The notes beneath the pieces are model-generated. The model had not been told where the DNA came from. It ran no database searches and saw only the letters and a list, made by a program, of their open reading frames with translations. The translations under genes and the position numbers were made by a program. 64,000 nt of DNA from Glandiceps talaboti (lineage: Eukaryota > Hemichordata > Enteropneusta > Spengelidae). The DNA is taken from assembly GCF_964340395.1 (NCBI RefSeq), contig NC_135569.1:18183257-18247256 (forward strand), given 5' to 3'. This document shows positions 1 through 11,480 of this stretch, piece by piece. Each line of letters starts with the position of its first letter. Within the stretch, counting starts at the first letter, position 1.

Positions 1-725
1 GTTGTTATACCAGCATTTATGCTACTAGTTGTTATACCAGCATTTATGCTACTAGTTGTCATACCAGCATTTATGGTACCAGTTGTTATACCAGCATTTA
101 TGCTACTAGTTATCGTACCATCATTTATGCTACCAGTTGTCATACCAGCATTTATGGTACCAGTTGTCATACCAGCATTTATGCTACTAGTTATCGTACC
201 ATCATTTATGCTACTAGTTGTCATACCAGTATTTATGCTACTAGTTGTCATACCAGCATTTATGCTACCAGTTGTCATACCAGTATTTATGCTACTAGTT
301 GTCATACCAGTATTTATGCTACTAGTTGTCATACCAGCATTTATGCTACTAGTTGTCATACCAGTATTTATGCTACCAGTTGTCATACCAGTATTTATGC
401 TACTAGTTGTCATATCAACATTTATGCTACTAGTTGTCGTACCATCATTTATGCTACTAGTTGTTATATCAACATTTATGGTACTAGTTGTTATACCAGT
501 ATTTATGCTACTAGTTGTCATACCAGCATTTATGGTACCAGTTGTCATACCAGCATTTATGCTACTAGTTATCGTACCATCATTTATGCTACTAGTTGTC
601 ATACCAGTATTTATGCTACCAGTTGTCATACCAGTATTTATGCTACCAGTTGTCATACCAGTATTTATGCTACTAGTTGTCATACCAGCATTTATGCTAC
701 TAGTTGTCATACCAGCATTTATGCT
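1..725. repeat. Minisatellite, 27-bp unit
   Basis: About 27 tandem copies of a 27-bp unit with the core CTAGTTGTCATACCAG. Copies vary at a few positions (CTACTA/CTACCA, GCATTT/GTATTT, GTCATA/ATCGTA). The window edge cuts the array. Because the unit is a multiple of three and lacks stops in one frame, it reads through as a 9-residue hydrophobic repeat (MLLVVIPAF). That reading shows no sign of being a gene: there is no non-repetitive coding sequence on either side. Confidence 0.95.
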
Positions 726-930
726 TCACATTACTAATCTTAATTTATATCAGTCATGTCCAGATGGTGGAACTGCATATTTGAATAATGTATATGGCAA
801 GTGTTGCATACTTTAAAGTGTTTATCTCTAAATTTATATGGTTTCTACACAGCATTTACCTTTCCTAAATATGTAACTTGAATATCAGCATGGAATGATT
901 ATAAACATATAACATATTGACATATTTATT

Positions 931-1820
931 GGGAGTATTGAAGTGGCTAAGCATGGAATGTCCACATGCTGCTAGGTGGAGTGGTTAGCATGGAATGTCC
1001 ACATGCTACTAGAAGGCGTGGAAGTATTGAGGTGGTTAGCATGGAATGTCCACATGCTACTAGATGGCGTGGAAGTATTGAGGTGGCTAGCATGGAATGT
1101 CCACATGCTACTAGAAGGCGTGGAAGTATTGAGGTGGCTAGCATGGAATGTCCACATGCTGCTAGATGGCGTGGAAGTATTGAGGTGGCTAGCATGGAAT
1201 GTCCACATGCTACTAGCTGGCGTGGAAGTATTGAGGTGGCTAGCATGGAATGTCCACATGCTGCTAGGTGGAGTGGCTAGCATGGAATGTCCGCACACTA
1301 CTAGATGGAGTGGCTAGCATGGAATGTCCACATGCTACTAGATGGAGTGGAAGTATTGAGGTGGCTAGCATGGAATGTCCACATGCTACTAGATGGAATG
1401 ACTAGCATGAAATGTCCACATGCTACTAGATTGCATGGCTAGCATGGAACATCCACATGTTACTAGATGGAGTGGCTAGCATGGAATGTCCACATGCTAC
1501 TAGATGGAGTGGCTAGCACGGAATGTCCACATGCTACTAGCTGGAGTGGCTAGCATGGAATGTCCACATGCTGCTAAATGGAGTTGAAGTATGGAAGTGA
1601 CTAGCATGGTATGTCCACATGCTACTAGATGGAATGACTAGCATGGAACATCCACATGTTACTAGATGGAGTGGCTAGCATGGAATGTCCACATGTTACT
1701 AGATGGAGTGACTAGCATTGAATGTCCACATGCTGCTAGATGGAGTGGCTAGCATGGAATGTCCACATGCTACTAGCTGGAGTGGCTAGCATGGAATGTC
1801 CACATGCTACTAGCTGGAAT
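931..1820. repeat. Minisatellite, 51-bp and 37-bp units
   Basis: Tandem units share GCATGGAATGTCCACATG followed by CTACTAG. The first third uses a 51-bp unit and the rest mostly a 37-bp unit; they differ by a 14-bp segment (GAAGTATTGAGGTG). Two length variants of one monomer therefore occupy separate parts of the array. Short open frames on both strands here are repeat by-products. Confidence 0.95.
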
Positions 1821-3191
1821 GCACTAATATGCAATATGATTATAGATAATAGTGGTTAATATTAAATGAATATATTTTATTCACTCAATTATACAGGAGT
1901 CCATTAAGATGGCCATAATTTTTTATGTTGCTCTTAATTCAAACTTGTAAATTACTTGATATTGCAAACAAATATATTTGATGAGCTCTAATGATATAGA
2001 GCATACATTATATTTATAATTTGTATTAGTGTATTCAAATATTAGTTGTCACCAATTACAATTAATGCTTCAATTTGTGGATTTTACCCAACTGTGAAAA
2101 TTATAATATTTTTGTTAAATCATAGTTTTGGCTGGTTTCATGAAAGGAATCAGATTTATATATACTATACATGTATATTCAAATTAAAGTTGACATACCA
2201 AGGAAATAATTTTGCATTTGTATATATATTGAATATTATATATTGTATATTTTTGTACTTGTAAGTCATTTTGTAGAAATCAACCCAGACTCTGTAAGTC
2301 TTTGTGAATACTATATAGTCATACGTAATATGTAAAAGTTATTATAAGGTGTGATCAATTCTTTGTTGGTAGAAGTATTCAAACAAACCCATTTCTTTCA
2401 GAATAGACATCCTCCAATGACTTCTGACTTTAAAACGCTACTGTAGATTTCTTGCCATCTACTTCAAATTGTTGGCTCTATCAAAATTCTTGTGGTTTAA
2501 ATTTCCATCAGAAAATACATGGTGACTGACAGATATCCTGACATGATTCTGGTAGTTCTAAACTTACTAAAACTAATCATTGCCTGGCTGAATTTGTCAG
2601 TCTAAAATTAATGCTTTGAGAGTGTAATCTACTGTATGCAACTGTCAGCTATTCATATGAGATCCCCTCTGAGTAAATGACCCAAGTTGGGACCATAACA
2701 TTTCATACTCATTGTATGCATACAAGGACACAATCAAAACAGACATATTGAAGTTTAGATGGGTAATTATGTATCAATCAGTATTTACTACAGAGAAGGG
2801 CTCTGAAACGGCTCCCAAATGTCTAGCATTATAATGAAGAAGGGTTGTCATGGGCATCATTGCAACGGTTGTCATGGGCATATTGCAAGGCTCTTTGTCA
2901 TAGTTAACCAACTGTTTGTATTCTAACACATACACCAATATGGCACATTATTCATTGCATTTCTAGGAAAGATTTGTTCAAATACTTGCTTGCAAGTTGC
3001 AGATGAATTGCATAATTTATTTGATCCCATGGTGGTATTTGAAGTCTTATTCTTTTTTTGAATTGAAATTTATCTATTCTTAAGGAACAATTGAAAAAAG
3101 TTGTAGCAACTCAAATAATATTATTTGATATGCAAATGAATGTTGTCTTTACACAATATGTCCCATTAGTCTTCTGCGTGTATTCTCAATA
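1821..3191. other. AT-rich non-coding stretch
   Basis: No gene, long ORF with protein-like composition or recognisable repeat family was seen. The only local structure is a small direct duplication around 2846-2893 (GGTTGTCATGGGCAT twice). The frame at 2046-2264 is low-complexity and unconvincing. Confidence 0.6.
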
Positions 3192-3552
3192 GACCTTTCC
3201 AAAATTTGCCATGGTGGCGCTCTACTTCCTGTCTGTGTGTAGGGTGGGGTATACATGATTTATAATGTAGGTTACTTGGTTAATCATAGAGCACTGGTGC
3301 TTTCCTCGATGTCTGAACAATATGAAAAACATCCCTGATTTACACTTCTACAGAATACCAAGGGACAAACTCTTCAAAAAACGGTACTATGAAGTGATGA
3401 TCGATATTTGAGTGAGGGCGCTGTATTCTCATTTAGTTGTTTGCAGTCAGGAATGGCCTATTCAAGGTCATTACCTATGTTTTTAAAAACCAAACTCCAT
3501 CAAACATTTGCTATGCTGGTGATGTAAAGCTTTCCGCAAATTTGAAAGGTCC
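3192..3552 (+). mobile_element. Putative short TIR element carrying a THAP-like remnant
   Basis: The left end GACCTTTCC..AAATTTGCC and the right end GCAAATTTGAAAGGTCC form an imperfect inverted repeat of about 17 bp spaced 360 bp apart. Between them lies a THAP-like coding fragment. THAP domains occur at the N-terminus of P-element and Kolobok transposases, so a decayed or non-autonomous DNA transposon is a reasonable reading. No convincing target-site duplication was found, which limits confidence. Confidence 0.35.
3271..3411 (+). pseudogene. THAP-domain-like fragment
   Basis: This short frame lies between an in-frame TAG and a TGA. It contains C-x3-C followed by LNNMK and then PDLHFYRIPRD with a basic tail KLFKKRYYEV. 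The order (paired cysteines, N, PDL-x-FYR-x-P-x-D, basic stretch) matches the first half of the THAP zinc-binding domain, with Tyr where the family usually has Trp. The later Cys-x2-His pair is missing before the stop. It has no start codon in context and no clear splice donor, so it is either a relic of a transposase or a decayed host exon. The family match is by motif memory only. Confidence 0.45.
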
Positions 3553-4557
3553 AGTTACACGAGGCAACTCGATAAGCAACACACTAAGCAATTCACTGCA
3601 TATGATGAATTGCCTCATGTATGAATAGGGAACTTGCAAACCTGCCATGTTGAATGTTGCATCATGGGAAATGTGATGATAAATACTAATTAATTAGTAT
3701 TGTAAATAATATTGATACATTGTTTGTAACCACAAATAATCAATTCATAGTTAAGCTGACAATTGTGGGAGGTTTATTTTATCAGTAGCTCCATATAATT
3801 AGGTAATTACGATAACCACAGATAATCCCATAGTCGTTTGCGTCTGAGCATGCTCAGTCTGGATTGCAAGTTCCCTATTGCAGGGTCTTGCAACGTTGCT
3901 AGGTGCGTTGCATGGAATCGAATATGTCGGATTTTCTGCAATTCATCACAGGTTGCTAATCTCATGTTCCTTGATGAATTGCCCTGTGTTTAATAGCTAC
4001 CTGATCGCATTGCATTGGCAGTAACCTTTTGACATTTTTCCATGTATAATTTTCACCTTCAAAGTTATTGCCACCAGTGTTTTTGTAAACTTTCTATTTC
4101 GGCTCATCTTTTAAGTATAATTTATATTTATCACCATGTTACAGCTTATCACTGGTGTACATTTACTATGTTTATAAATGTTTGATCTTCATTGAATATC
4201 ATATTTTATTCCTAACTTGAATTTGCAAACAGTGAAGTCGATGTCGGAAAGATCAACATTGCTGTATTAAACAAACTTGAATTGCATTTAGTTTTACTAT
4301 CGATATCTACAAGATTTTAATAATTCTATTGGCATAGCAATTTTTCTTCTAAGTTCCTGTCACTAAAAGACTTGATCTTTATAATTAACCTTTAACCTTT
4401 CTATGCCTATTATGCATGTCCAACAGTTTCAATGTTTATTACGCATGTCCAACAGTTTACCTTGCAACTCACAAAGCAATTAATTGCTTCGTGTACATAC
4501 TCAGTCATGGTTGCTAAGCCTCTTCACATGCGATGCATCACCCAGTGTAACTGGGCC
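3548..4557. mobile_element. Possible larger TIR element whose right end enters the next minisatellite
   Basis: GGTCCAGTTACAC at 3548-3560 and GTGTAACTGGGCC at 4545-4557 are inverted with 12 of 13 matches. Sequence just inside is also partly similar in inverted orientation (GAGGC..AAGCAAC on the left; GGTTGCTAAGCCTC on the right). The right terminus is the first unit of the 4531-6620 minisatellite. The span holds a nested TA-flanked MITE and otherwise non-coding DNA, including a direct duplication near 4396-4460 (GCATGTCCAACAGTTT). No transposase is visible. Confidence 0.3.
3626..3877. mobile_element. TA-flanked MITE with 12-bp TIRs
   Basis: GGGAACTTGCAA (3628-3639) and its perfect inverse TTGCAAGTTCCC (3864-3875) are each flanked by TA, giving a 248-bp element in a TA duplication. 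A 14-bp palindrome (CTGAGCATGCTCAG) lies near its right end. It has no coding capacity. The TA target fits Tc1/mariner-type mobilisation, but no superfamily can be fixed from 12 bp. Confidence 0.55.
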
Positions 4558-6620
4558 ATTGATGTGTCCCCCAGTGTGGCTGAGTGATTGATACATCATC
4601 CAGTGTAACTGGGCCTTAAAGCTATATTGATGCATCACCCAGTGTAGCTAATACCAGGCCCATTCATCACCCAGTGTAACTGGGCCTTAAAGCAACATTG
4701 ATGCATCACCCAGTGTATCTCGGCCAGTGATGCATCACCCAGTGTAGCTAATACCAGGGCCATGCATCACCCAGTGTAACTGGCCCATTGATTGCATCAC
4801 CCAGCATAACTGGGCCTTAAAGCTACATTGATGCATCACCCAGTGTAGCTAGCCCATTGATACATCACCCAGTGTAACTGGGCCTTAAAGCAACATTGAT
4901 ACATCACTCAGTGTAACTATAGGTCATTGATATATCACCCAGTGTAACTATAGGCCATTGATACATCACTCAGTGTAAATGGGCCATTGATGCATCACCC
5001 AGTGTAACTATAGGCCATTGATACATCACCCAGTGTAACTATAGGCCATTGATACATCACCCAGTGTAACTATAGGCCATTGATACATCACTCAGTGTAA
5101 ATGGGCCATTGATGTGTCACTCAGTGTAACTATAGGTCATTGATACATCACCCAGTGTAACTATAGGTCATTGATACATCACTCAGTGTAACTATAGGTC
5201 ATTGATACATCACCCAGTGTAACTATAGGCCATTGATACATCACCCAGTGTAACTATAGGTCATTGATACATCACTCAGTGTAACTATAGGTCATTGATA
5301 CATCACCCAGTGTAACTATAGGCCATTGATACATCACCCAGTGTAACTATAGGCCATTGATACATCACCCAGTGTAACTATAGGCCATTGATACATCACC
5401 CAGTGTAACTATAGGCCATTGATACATCACCCAGTGTAACTATAGGTCATTGATACATCACTCAGTGTAACTATAGGTCATTGATACATCACCCAGTGTA
5501 ACTATAGGCCATTGATGCATCACCCAGTGTAACTATAGGCCATTGATACATCACCCAGTGTAACTATAGGCCATTGATACATCACCCAGTGTAACTATAG
5601 GCCATTGATACATCACTCAGTGTAAATGGGCCATTGATGTGTCACTCAGTGTAACTATAGGTCATTGATACATCACCCAGTGTAACTATAGGTCATTGAT
5701 ACATCACTCAGTGTAACTATAGGTCATTGATACATCACCCAGTGTAACTGGGCAATTGATACATCACCCAGTGTAAATGGACCATTGATGTGTCACCCAG
5801 TGTAATAGGCCATTGATACATCACTCAGTGTAACTATAGGTCATTGATACATCACCCAGTGTAACTGGGCAATTGATACATCACCCAGTGTAAATGGGCC
5901 ATTGATGTGTCACTCAGTGTAACTATAGGCCATTGATACATCACTCAGTGTAACTATAGGCCATTGATACATCACCCAGTGTAAATGGGCCATTGATGTG
6001 TCACCCAGTGTAAATGGGCCATTGATGCGTCACCCAGTGTAACTGGGCCATTGATACATCACCCAGTGTAACTATAGGCCATTGATACATCACCCAGTGT
6101 AAATGGGCCATTGATGCATCACCCAATGTAACTGGGCCATTGATGCATCACCGAGTGTAAATGGGCAATTGATACATCACCCAGTGTAACTGGGCCATTG
6201 ATACATCACCCAGTGTAAATGGGCCATTGATGCTTCACCCAGTGTAACTGGGCCATTAATTGATACATCACCCAGTGTAAATGGGCCATTGATACATCAC
6301 CCAGTGTAACTGGGCCATTAATTGATACATCACCCAGTGTAACTATAGGCCATTGATACATCACCCAGTGTAAATGGGCCATTGATGCTTCACCCAGTGT
6401 AACTGGGCCATTAATTGATACATCACCCAGTGTAAATGGGCCATTGATACATCACCCAGTGTAACTGGGCCATTAATTGATACATCACCCAGTGTAACTA
6501 TAGGCCATTGATACATCACCCAGTGTAAATGGGCCATTGATGCTTCACCCAGTGTAACTGGGCCATTGATGCATCACCAGGTGTAACTGGGCCGTTGATA
6601 CATCACTCAGTGTAACTGCC
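4531..6620. repeat. Minisatellite, 29-33 bp units, with higher-order repeats
   Basis: About 68 copies of a unit with the core ACATCACCCAGTGTAACT, ending in ATAGGCCATTG (31 bp), GGGCCATTG (29 bp) or GGGCCATTAATTG (33 bp). The left flank (4531-4900) is diverged and the centre homogeneous. In many monomers CCCAGT-GTA-ACTGGG can fold as a hairpin. Exact higher-order units are present: 6231-6385 is repeated at 6386-6540 (155 bp, five monomers), and a block starting at 5101 recurs at 5626. Confidence 0.95.
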
Positions 6621-6994
6621 AGGGCCTAAAAGCACTGGAAAGAATGTAACTTGTGTGAAAATAAGACAATCTACTGCTTTCTATCAGAATAATATTTTGT
6701 ACTTCTCGTGAGCCATTTTGAATAGATATGGATCAAAAGCTTAAAATGTAAGTCTAGAGTTTCTTGTCTGTCGTATAGTTTCCTCAGAGATGTTTTATTT
6801 TGGTACGTTTAAATCATTCTCGCAAACCAGAGTTATTATTTATACCACTACATTTCGAAATAAATATTCTGGCATCTTACAGCTGTCAAAGCCGTATCTC
6901 ACGTATACGTAATACATAATTCATAAGCAATGACATCATGATAATCTGACCAATCAAAATCCGTCTCTCAAAGAATGTGCTTCAGATAACAACA
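6621..6994. other. Non-repetitive flank with promoter-like motifs
   Basis: No repeat is seen. Just upstream of the ATG at 6995 are CRE-like TGACATCA (about 6929) and an inverted-CCAAT-type GACCAATCA (about 6948). These short motifs occur by chance often and are weak evidence for a plus-strand promoter. Confidence 0.3.
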
Positions 6995-7126
6995 ATGGCC
7001 GGCCTCATGTTATGGCATGGCAACTGTCATGTTTGCGGCAAAGCAGAAAAACTACAGGGTACTCACACATACAACTTTCCCAAAAGAAGTCCTGAAAACT
7101 ATAATTGGGGAGTACAACAGAAATGA
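6995..7126 (+). CDS. Candidate THAP-like first coding segment (43 codons)
   Basis: The ATG at 6995 lies in a strong Kozak setting (ACAACAATGG). The 43 codons begin MAGLMLWHGN and carry C-x2-C (CHVC, residues 11-14), then THTYNFPK (23-30) and a Trp at 38, the spacing seen in the first half of THAP domains (C-x2-C...F-x-x-F-P...W). The frame ends in TGA before the C-x2-H pair, so it is either a truncated relic or an exon that leaves the frame earlier by splicing. The only GT just after the Trp (GGGGA/GTACAA) is a poor donor. Upstream CCAAT- and CRE-like motifs fit a promoter. I cannot connect it to any downstream exon. Confidence 0.35.
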   Translation: MAGLMLWHGNCHVCGKAEKLQGTHTYNFPKRSPENYNWGVQQK

Positions 7127-8658
7127 TGGCCTTTCACACGGCAAATTTTTTACGCTGCAGTAAAAGAGGCCGGGGGTTAGCGACGATATTCAATTAACTG
7201 AGTCCAACACAGCTAGCTAGCTAGCGTGAACAGCAAACGTTGTACAGATGCATGCACTGAGTGAATATGAACGGGCGATTCAAAAGACCTGAATAAAAGT
7301 TACTAGTCTCATTTAAATCTACTTGGATAACCAATATTTGACAGGGTTAAAGAATATAAAGTAAGAACGGGGAAAGATTTGTTAAACATTTACATTAAGG
7401 GCTGATAAACGGGTACTGTACAGAGTACGGGTGATGAATGCAGTCATCCCGGCATTCTTACATGTACATGTAACTTGTGCACCCGAAGACACTGTGCTAT
7501 CCCAGGTCCAGTTCCTTGTAAAATCAAGAGTATGGTTAACATCACTTCAATAACTACAAGTTGTGAATGGAATTAAGATTACCTCGAGTGAACTCACTTG
7601 AATCAGCCAATCTTGGCTTATTGTAATCATGGCCCTATTGAGATAATCCACGTTGTAACCTACTTCAGTACTTGCTACAAACTCACGATTGTATCGGACA
7701 CCTGGTCTGAGGGTACAACAAATCCATGCTCTCACAAACCCTGCTTGACACTTCGAGGCAAGATTTATAAATCATTATTTTATGTTCATACATGTATCAA
7801 TCCAATCTTGTCTGTAGGATGGCAAAAATAAAATTTCAGCCACAAGAACCCAACTTAGCCAAGCCAATTTTCAGTTTACCTACAAGGTTTTTGCCCAGGC
7901 ATTAGCAGTATATCATGTGGTATGCAAGGGGCAATCTGATTGGTTGTAGTGTTTACGTACAAAACAAATAAATTAGCAATGCCATAAATACGGATATAGT
8001 ATATGAATGCATCCACAGCCTGTGGGAGGCTCGTTAAGAACGTTGCCTTAAAACAGGCCATGGTTTGCGACGATGGTTTAAATCAATTTTCCTTTTTCCA
8101 CTGTTAAGGAACCAGAGAAAATATTCCCAGTTACAAAAGCTTTATCTGACAATATTTTATCCTGGTTGAGGCCCAGTTTGTGAAATGCTGAACATATTTC
8201 GGGGTTTTTTCACTGTACACCACAACTTTACACAATTCTTGTAGTGTCAAGTTAGTTTTTGCAGCAGCCTGAAACGTCTGATGAATGTGAAGGAGTTTGT
8301 ACTAGTCTGCATGATATTCTGTATGAGTATGTCAAGTGAAAATGCTTGTGTTTGAACAGTTAATTTAGTCAGTGAATAAAGATCGATATAGTGTGTACAG
8401 GTGCATACTGAAAGGGATCAGTTACAATAAACTTCCCTTGGGAAATCAGACACTGTGAAATCGTCAGATGCTAATAGGGTGACTTCCACTCTTGGAAATT
8501 GTCACCCAGAAGTGTACAAAAAGTAAATAAACCATACTATTGATGTTTACTTTTGTTCTTTCTAATCCAATGTAATAAATGAACGAGTGTTTGTGATTGA
8601 ATGGCAATGAACAACTCATTCAGTAATAATTTAATAAATTTTGTTCTATTGGTTTAAT
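7127..8658. other. Repeat-poor stretch without a supported gene
   Basis: This is one of the few non-repetitive stretches. On the minus strand, frames at 8061-7876 (ATG in good context) and 7742-7547 (with GTGAGT after codon Gln near 7610) look exon-like, but their splice phases do not join into one reading frame. I therefore do not call a gene. A short GCTA tandem (7210-7226) is present. Confidence 0.4.
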
Positions 8659-8711
8659 AAACACTACTGAACTGAGGTTGCTCTAGGCATGGCAAAATAT
8701 GTCTGTCTGCC

Positions 8712-8750
<39 letters not shown>

Positions 8751-9045
8751 ACATGACTTAAAGTCAATAACCACAGGACCAATTGTCCTGATATTTGGTG
8801 AAGATATTACTTTGGGAATGTAGTGAGGGACTTGTTCAAATCAAAATGATCACACCAGGGGTATATAACTTTTGGTCAGAAAATGTTATTTTTGTGTGAA
8901 AAAGTGTCTTTATTTTCAAGCTAGTGTAGGGGTTTATTAATGTAATAAAACCATTAAAAACTTTAATAACTAAGGGTAAAATATGCCTAATTGTTTATGG
9001 AACTATTCTTAATCTATTGTCAGTGTTACCTTAGGTAACAATTCA
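8659..9045 (+). mobile_element. Helentron-like family 1, diverged 5' part
   Basis: The start (ACTACTGAACTGAGGTTG, then CTAGGCATGGC) matches the family-1 5' end. A TCTG microsatellite follows (8699-8751), then leader phrases shared with other copies (ACTTAAAGTCAA, GGTCAGAAAATG). The similarity fades after about 8890. It is an old, truncated copy lying head to tail with the minimal copy that follows. Confidence 0.6.
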
Positions 9046-9049
9046 ACTA

Positions 9050-9180
9050 TAAGGTTCAATCATGCTAAAGGCATGGTGTCTGTCTGGATGGATGGATGGA
9101 TGGATAGATGGATGGATGGATGGCTGGAGATGTGGATAAACACATAAACTCTACAGTTGTGCTACAATGCCACTTGCACT
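9050..9180 (+). mobile_element. Helentron-like family 1, minimal copy
   Basis: It contains the 5' module (AGGTTCAATCATGCTAAAGG, then CATGG), a GGAT microsatellite (9076-9122) and directly the 3' module (ATGTGGATAAACAC, then TACAGTTGTGCTACAATGCC). Leader and 114-bp core are both absent. The 3' end could pair as TGC..GCA. This copy is all termini plus microsatellite. Confidence 0.6.
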
Positions 9181-9920
9181 ATAGACTCAGATGATGAACA
9201 ATAGACACAGAATTATAGTCATGGATATTTTGATCGTATCTGTCAATAAATATTCAACAGTACAACTTGCGGTAATGTCCTGTGAAGGGTCATAATGTTC
9301 TGTTACACATATCCCATATTCACTGAAGCTTTAAATGTTGTATGCATAAAACCACAACATTTGCATATCATTAATATCAAAATTTGAATATTTATTTGCT
9401 TAATAAGTCTAACTGACAGGAGTGTCTCAGTCAGTCAATTAAATGGTGTACGATTTTTAATATGTTAATGATATTTCCCTTCAAATCCGAGACGCCATCA
9501 GTGCACTGCAGTGACCATTGGAGAGCCTGAGATGTTTCTTTTTTTCGCTCAAGAAATAGAGTATTTTATCAGTCGTTACAGCATTTATAATGCTGTTTAT
9601 GTTATGTCACACTGAAAAATTGTTCTCGAAAATTGTAGAAAAAATTAGGTAAAATCATAATGTAATTAAAATCAGTCTTGATGTGGTATGGATCTGAAAA
9701 TGTATTGTATTCAGTGTAAAGAATTGCTGCTGTTGTTGTTGTTGTTGTTGTTGTTGTTTTGTATACAAGCAACATTTTATAATATTGAACAAGTTCTAAA
9801 GAGACACGCCTAGATCCTGAGATATTGAGTTTAAAAACTTGTCATTTTATACCACGGGTACTCACAGATATAAATGAAATAATCGATGGAAATTATTCAC
9901 CAAAACCCTAATTATTATAA
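9181..9920. other. Non-coding stretch with a GTT microsatellite
   Basis: No gene was seen. A (GTT)n tract lies at 9729-9758. The rest is AT-rich unique-looking sequence. Confidence 0.6.
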
Positions 9921-10655
9921 TTATTTGACTTTATTTAAACTCAATGGACTGTTGTGCCAAAGGCTCTTCTCACTCAGTGTGGAGATAAAATATACAATAT
10001 ATACATTAAAAATACCAAGAAGTAAAAATACAAACCAATGAAATGTATACAAAAGGCTGTAAAATGGCAAAAGCCAGAAGAATAACAAGATGACTACAAA
10101 ACTAAGTAAATGATTTTCTAAAAGAATTAAGAGACTGAAGAATTGTGGAGGATTTGACATCAACACTTAAATCATTCCATAGTTTAACACCATTATATCT
10201 AAAAACTTGTCATAAAAATCTCAGGCTGTGTTCTATGTTTTTGAATGTATAGTTCATCTATAGCTGCAGCATGTGTATTACGAGTATGCACTTTTTGAAT
10301 ACCTCTAAAATCATTGAGATAATTTGGAGCCAGGCTATTCTGGACTTAGTACATTAAAACGGCTTCATTGTAAATGATTCGTTTTCTAAAAGGAAGCCTT
10401 TGTAGAGACTCAAATAAAACATGGCTTGGTGTATTGAAATCAGAGTCTAAGAGTACTCTTGCAACAACTTTCTGTAGTCTTTCAATACGGAGTAAAAGTG
10501 TATTGGAACAATGTCCTCATATGTTTGAACAATAGTCAAAGTGGGGTAGTATAAAACAATTGTAAAAAGTAATCTTTGCTCTCTGAGTTAAAAAAAAAAG
10601 TTCTAATGTGTTTGAGGTGATGTAATTTGAAAGCCACTTTACTACCAACAATTAG
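9921..10655 (-). mobile_element. 3' end of a non-LTR retrotransposon (ORF2 C-terminus), degenerate
   Basis: Read on the minus strand, the segment gives the tail of a reverse-transcriptase ORF2 of the CR1/L2/Jockey type. In order: ITFYNCFILPHFDYCSN, RIERLQKVVARVLLD, SLQRLPFRKRIIYNEA, LAPNYLNDF and VKLWNDLS. Stops interrupt it (TGA where a Trp is expected after CSNI, TAA after VLMY), and a frameshift lies near RYNGVK, so it is dead. A short 3' UTR with AATAAAG ends near 9921. The 5' part of the element is missing, as is usual for truncated non-LTR insertions. Confidence 0.8.
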
Positions 10656-11480
10656 AACTTTTAATGGGAATACCATTTGAACATTATTTTTCATTCCTGT
10701 AACATGAGATCTGAATTTTTGAATTATTCCCAAACAATAATTGTCATAGCATAATGTAAATTTTAATGGAATATAGTATTTGAGTGTTGTATTTTAAGAA
10801 GTACAATGGCTTTTTATTTTGGAATCTTTAAACATTGATTAGATAAAAAATGAATTATTCCCCAAAACTCACAACAATTATCAAATAATAAAACATTTAA
10901 TGGGAATTGAGTATGTGTTAAGATGTACATTATTTTCTATGCTTTTAAAATGAGATAAAACAATCTGAATTATCCCAAAACCCAAAATAATAATTACAAC
11001 TTTTTAATGGGAATACCGTTGGAGTATTGGATTTCAGGAGTACATTATTTTTTATGTCTCAACCTTTAGATGAAGAATTAGAATTATTGCCCAAAAACCA
11101 AACAGTAATTATCATATAATATAACTTGTAATGGGAATTGAGATTTGGATTTGAATTATTGCCCAAAAACCAAACAGTAATTATCATATAATATAACTTG
11201 TAATGGGAATTGAGATTTGGATTTCAGGAGTACATTATGCTTGTAAAATGAGATAAAACAATCAGAATTATTCCCAATAAACCCCAAATAATAATGATCA
11301 CATATTGTAAATTTTAATGGCAATAACATTCAAGTCCAGTAGTATATTATAGTACATGTCTGAATTTGTCAGTAATGATTACATGAAATAATCTCTGAAT
11401 TATTCCTGAAAAAACTTTTGAAACTTTTAAAAACTAAAAATAATTATCACATAATAACTTTTAATTGGAATTTCTTCCAT
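10656..11480. repeat. Degenerate tandem repeat, about 75-145 bp units
   Basis: Blocks of TTTTAATGGGAAT followed by GTACATTATTTT, a GAGATAAAACAATC phrase and GAATTATTCCCAAA recur about seven times with irregular spacing. One 74-bp block is an exact direct duplication (11082-11155 and 11156-11229). No coding signal was seen. Confidence 0.7.

Noticed and set aside
1-816. Hydrophobic repeat protein (MLLVVIPAF)n
   Set aside because: 27-bp minisatellite readthrough; the unique tail after 726 shows no protein-like features and only a short run to a stop.
4531-6620. CRISPR-like direct repeats
   Set aside because: Contiguous monomers without unique spacers, in an animal-type genome; an ordinary minisatellite.
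7547-8061. A two- or three-exon minus-strand gene (ATG at 8061; second exon-like frame 7742-7610 with a GTGAGT donor; possible third at 7518)
   Set aside because: The splice phases of the first two segments do not match with any good donor, and the product matches no family I know. Transcript evidence would reopen it.
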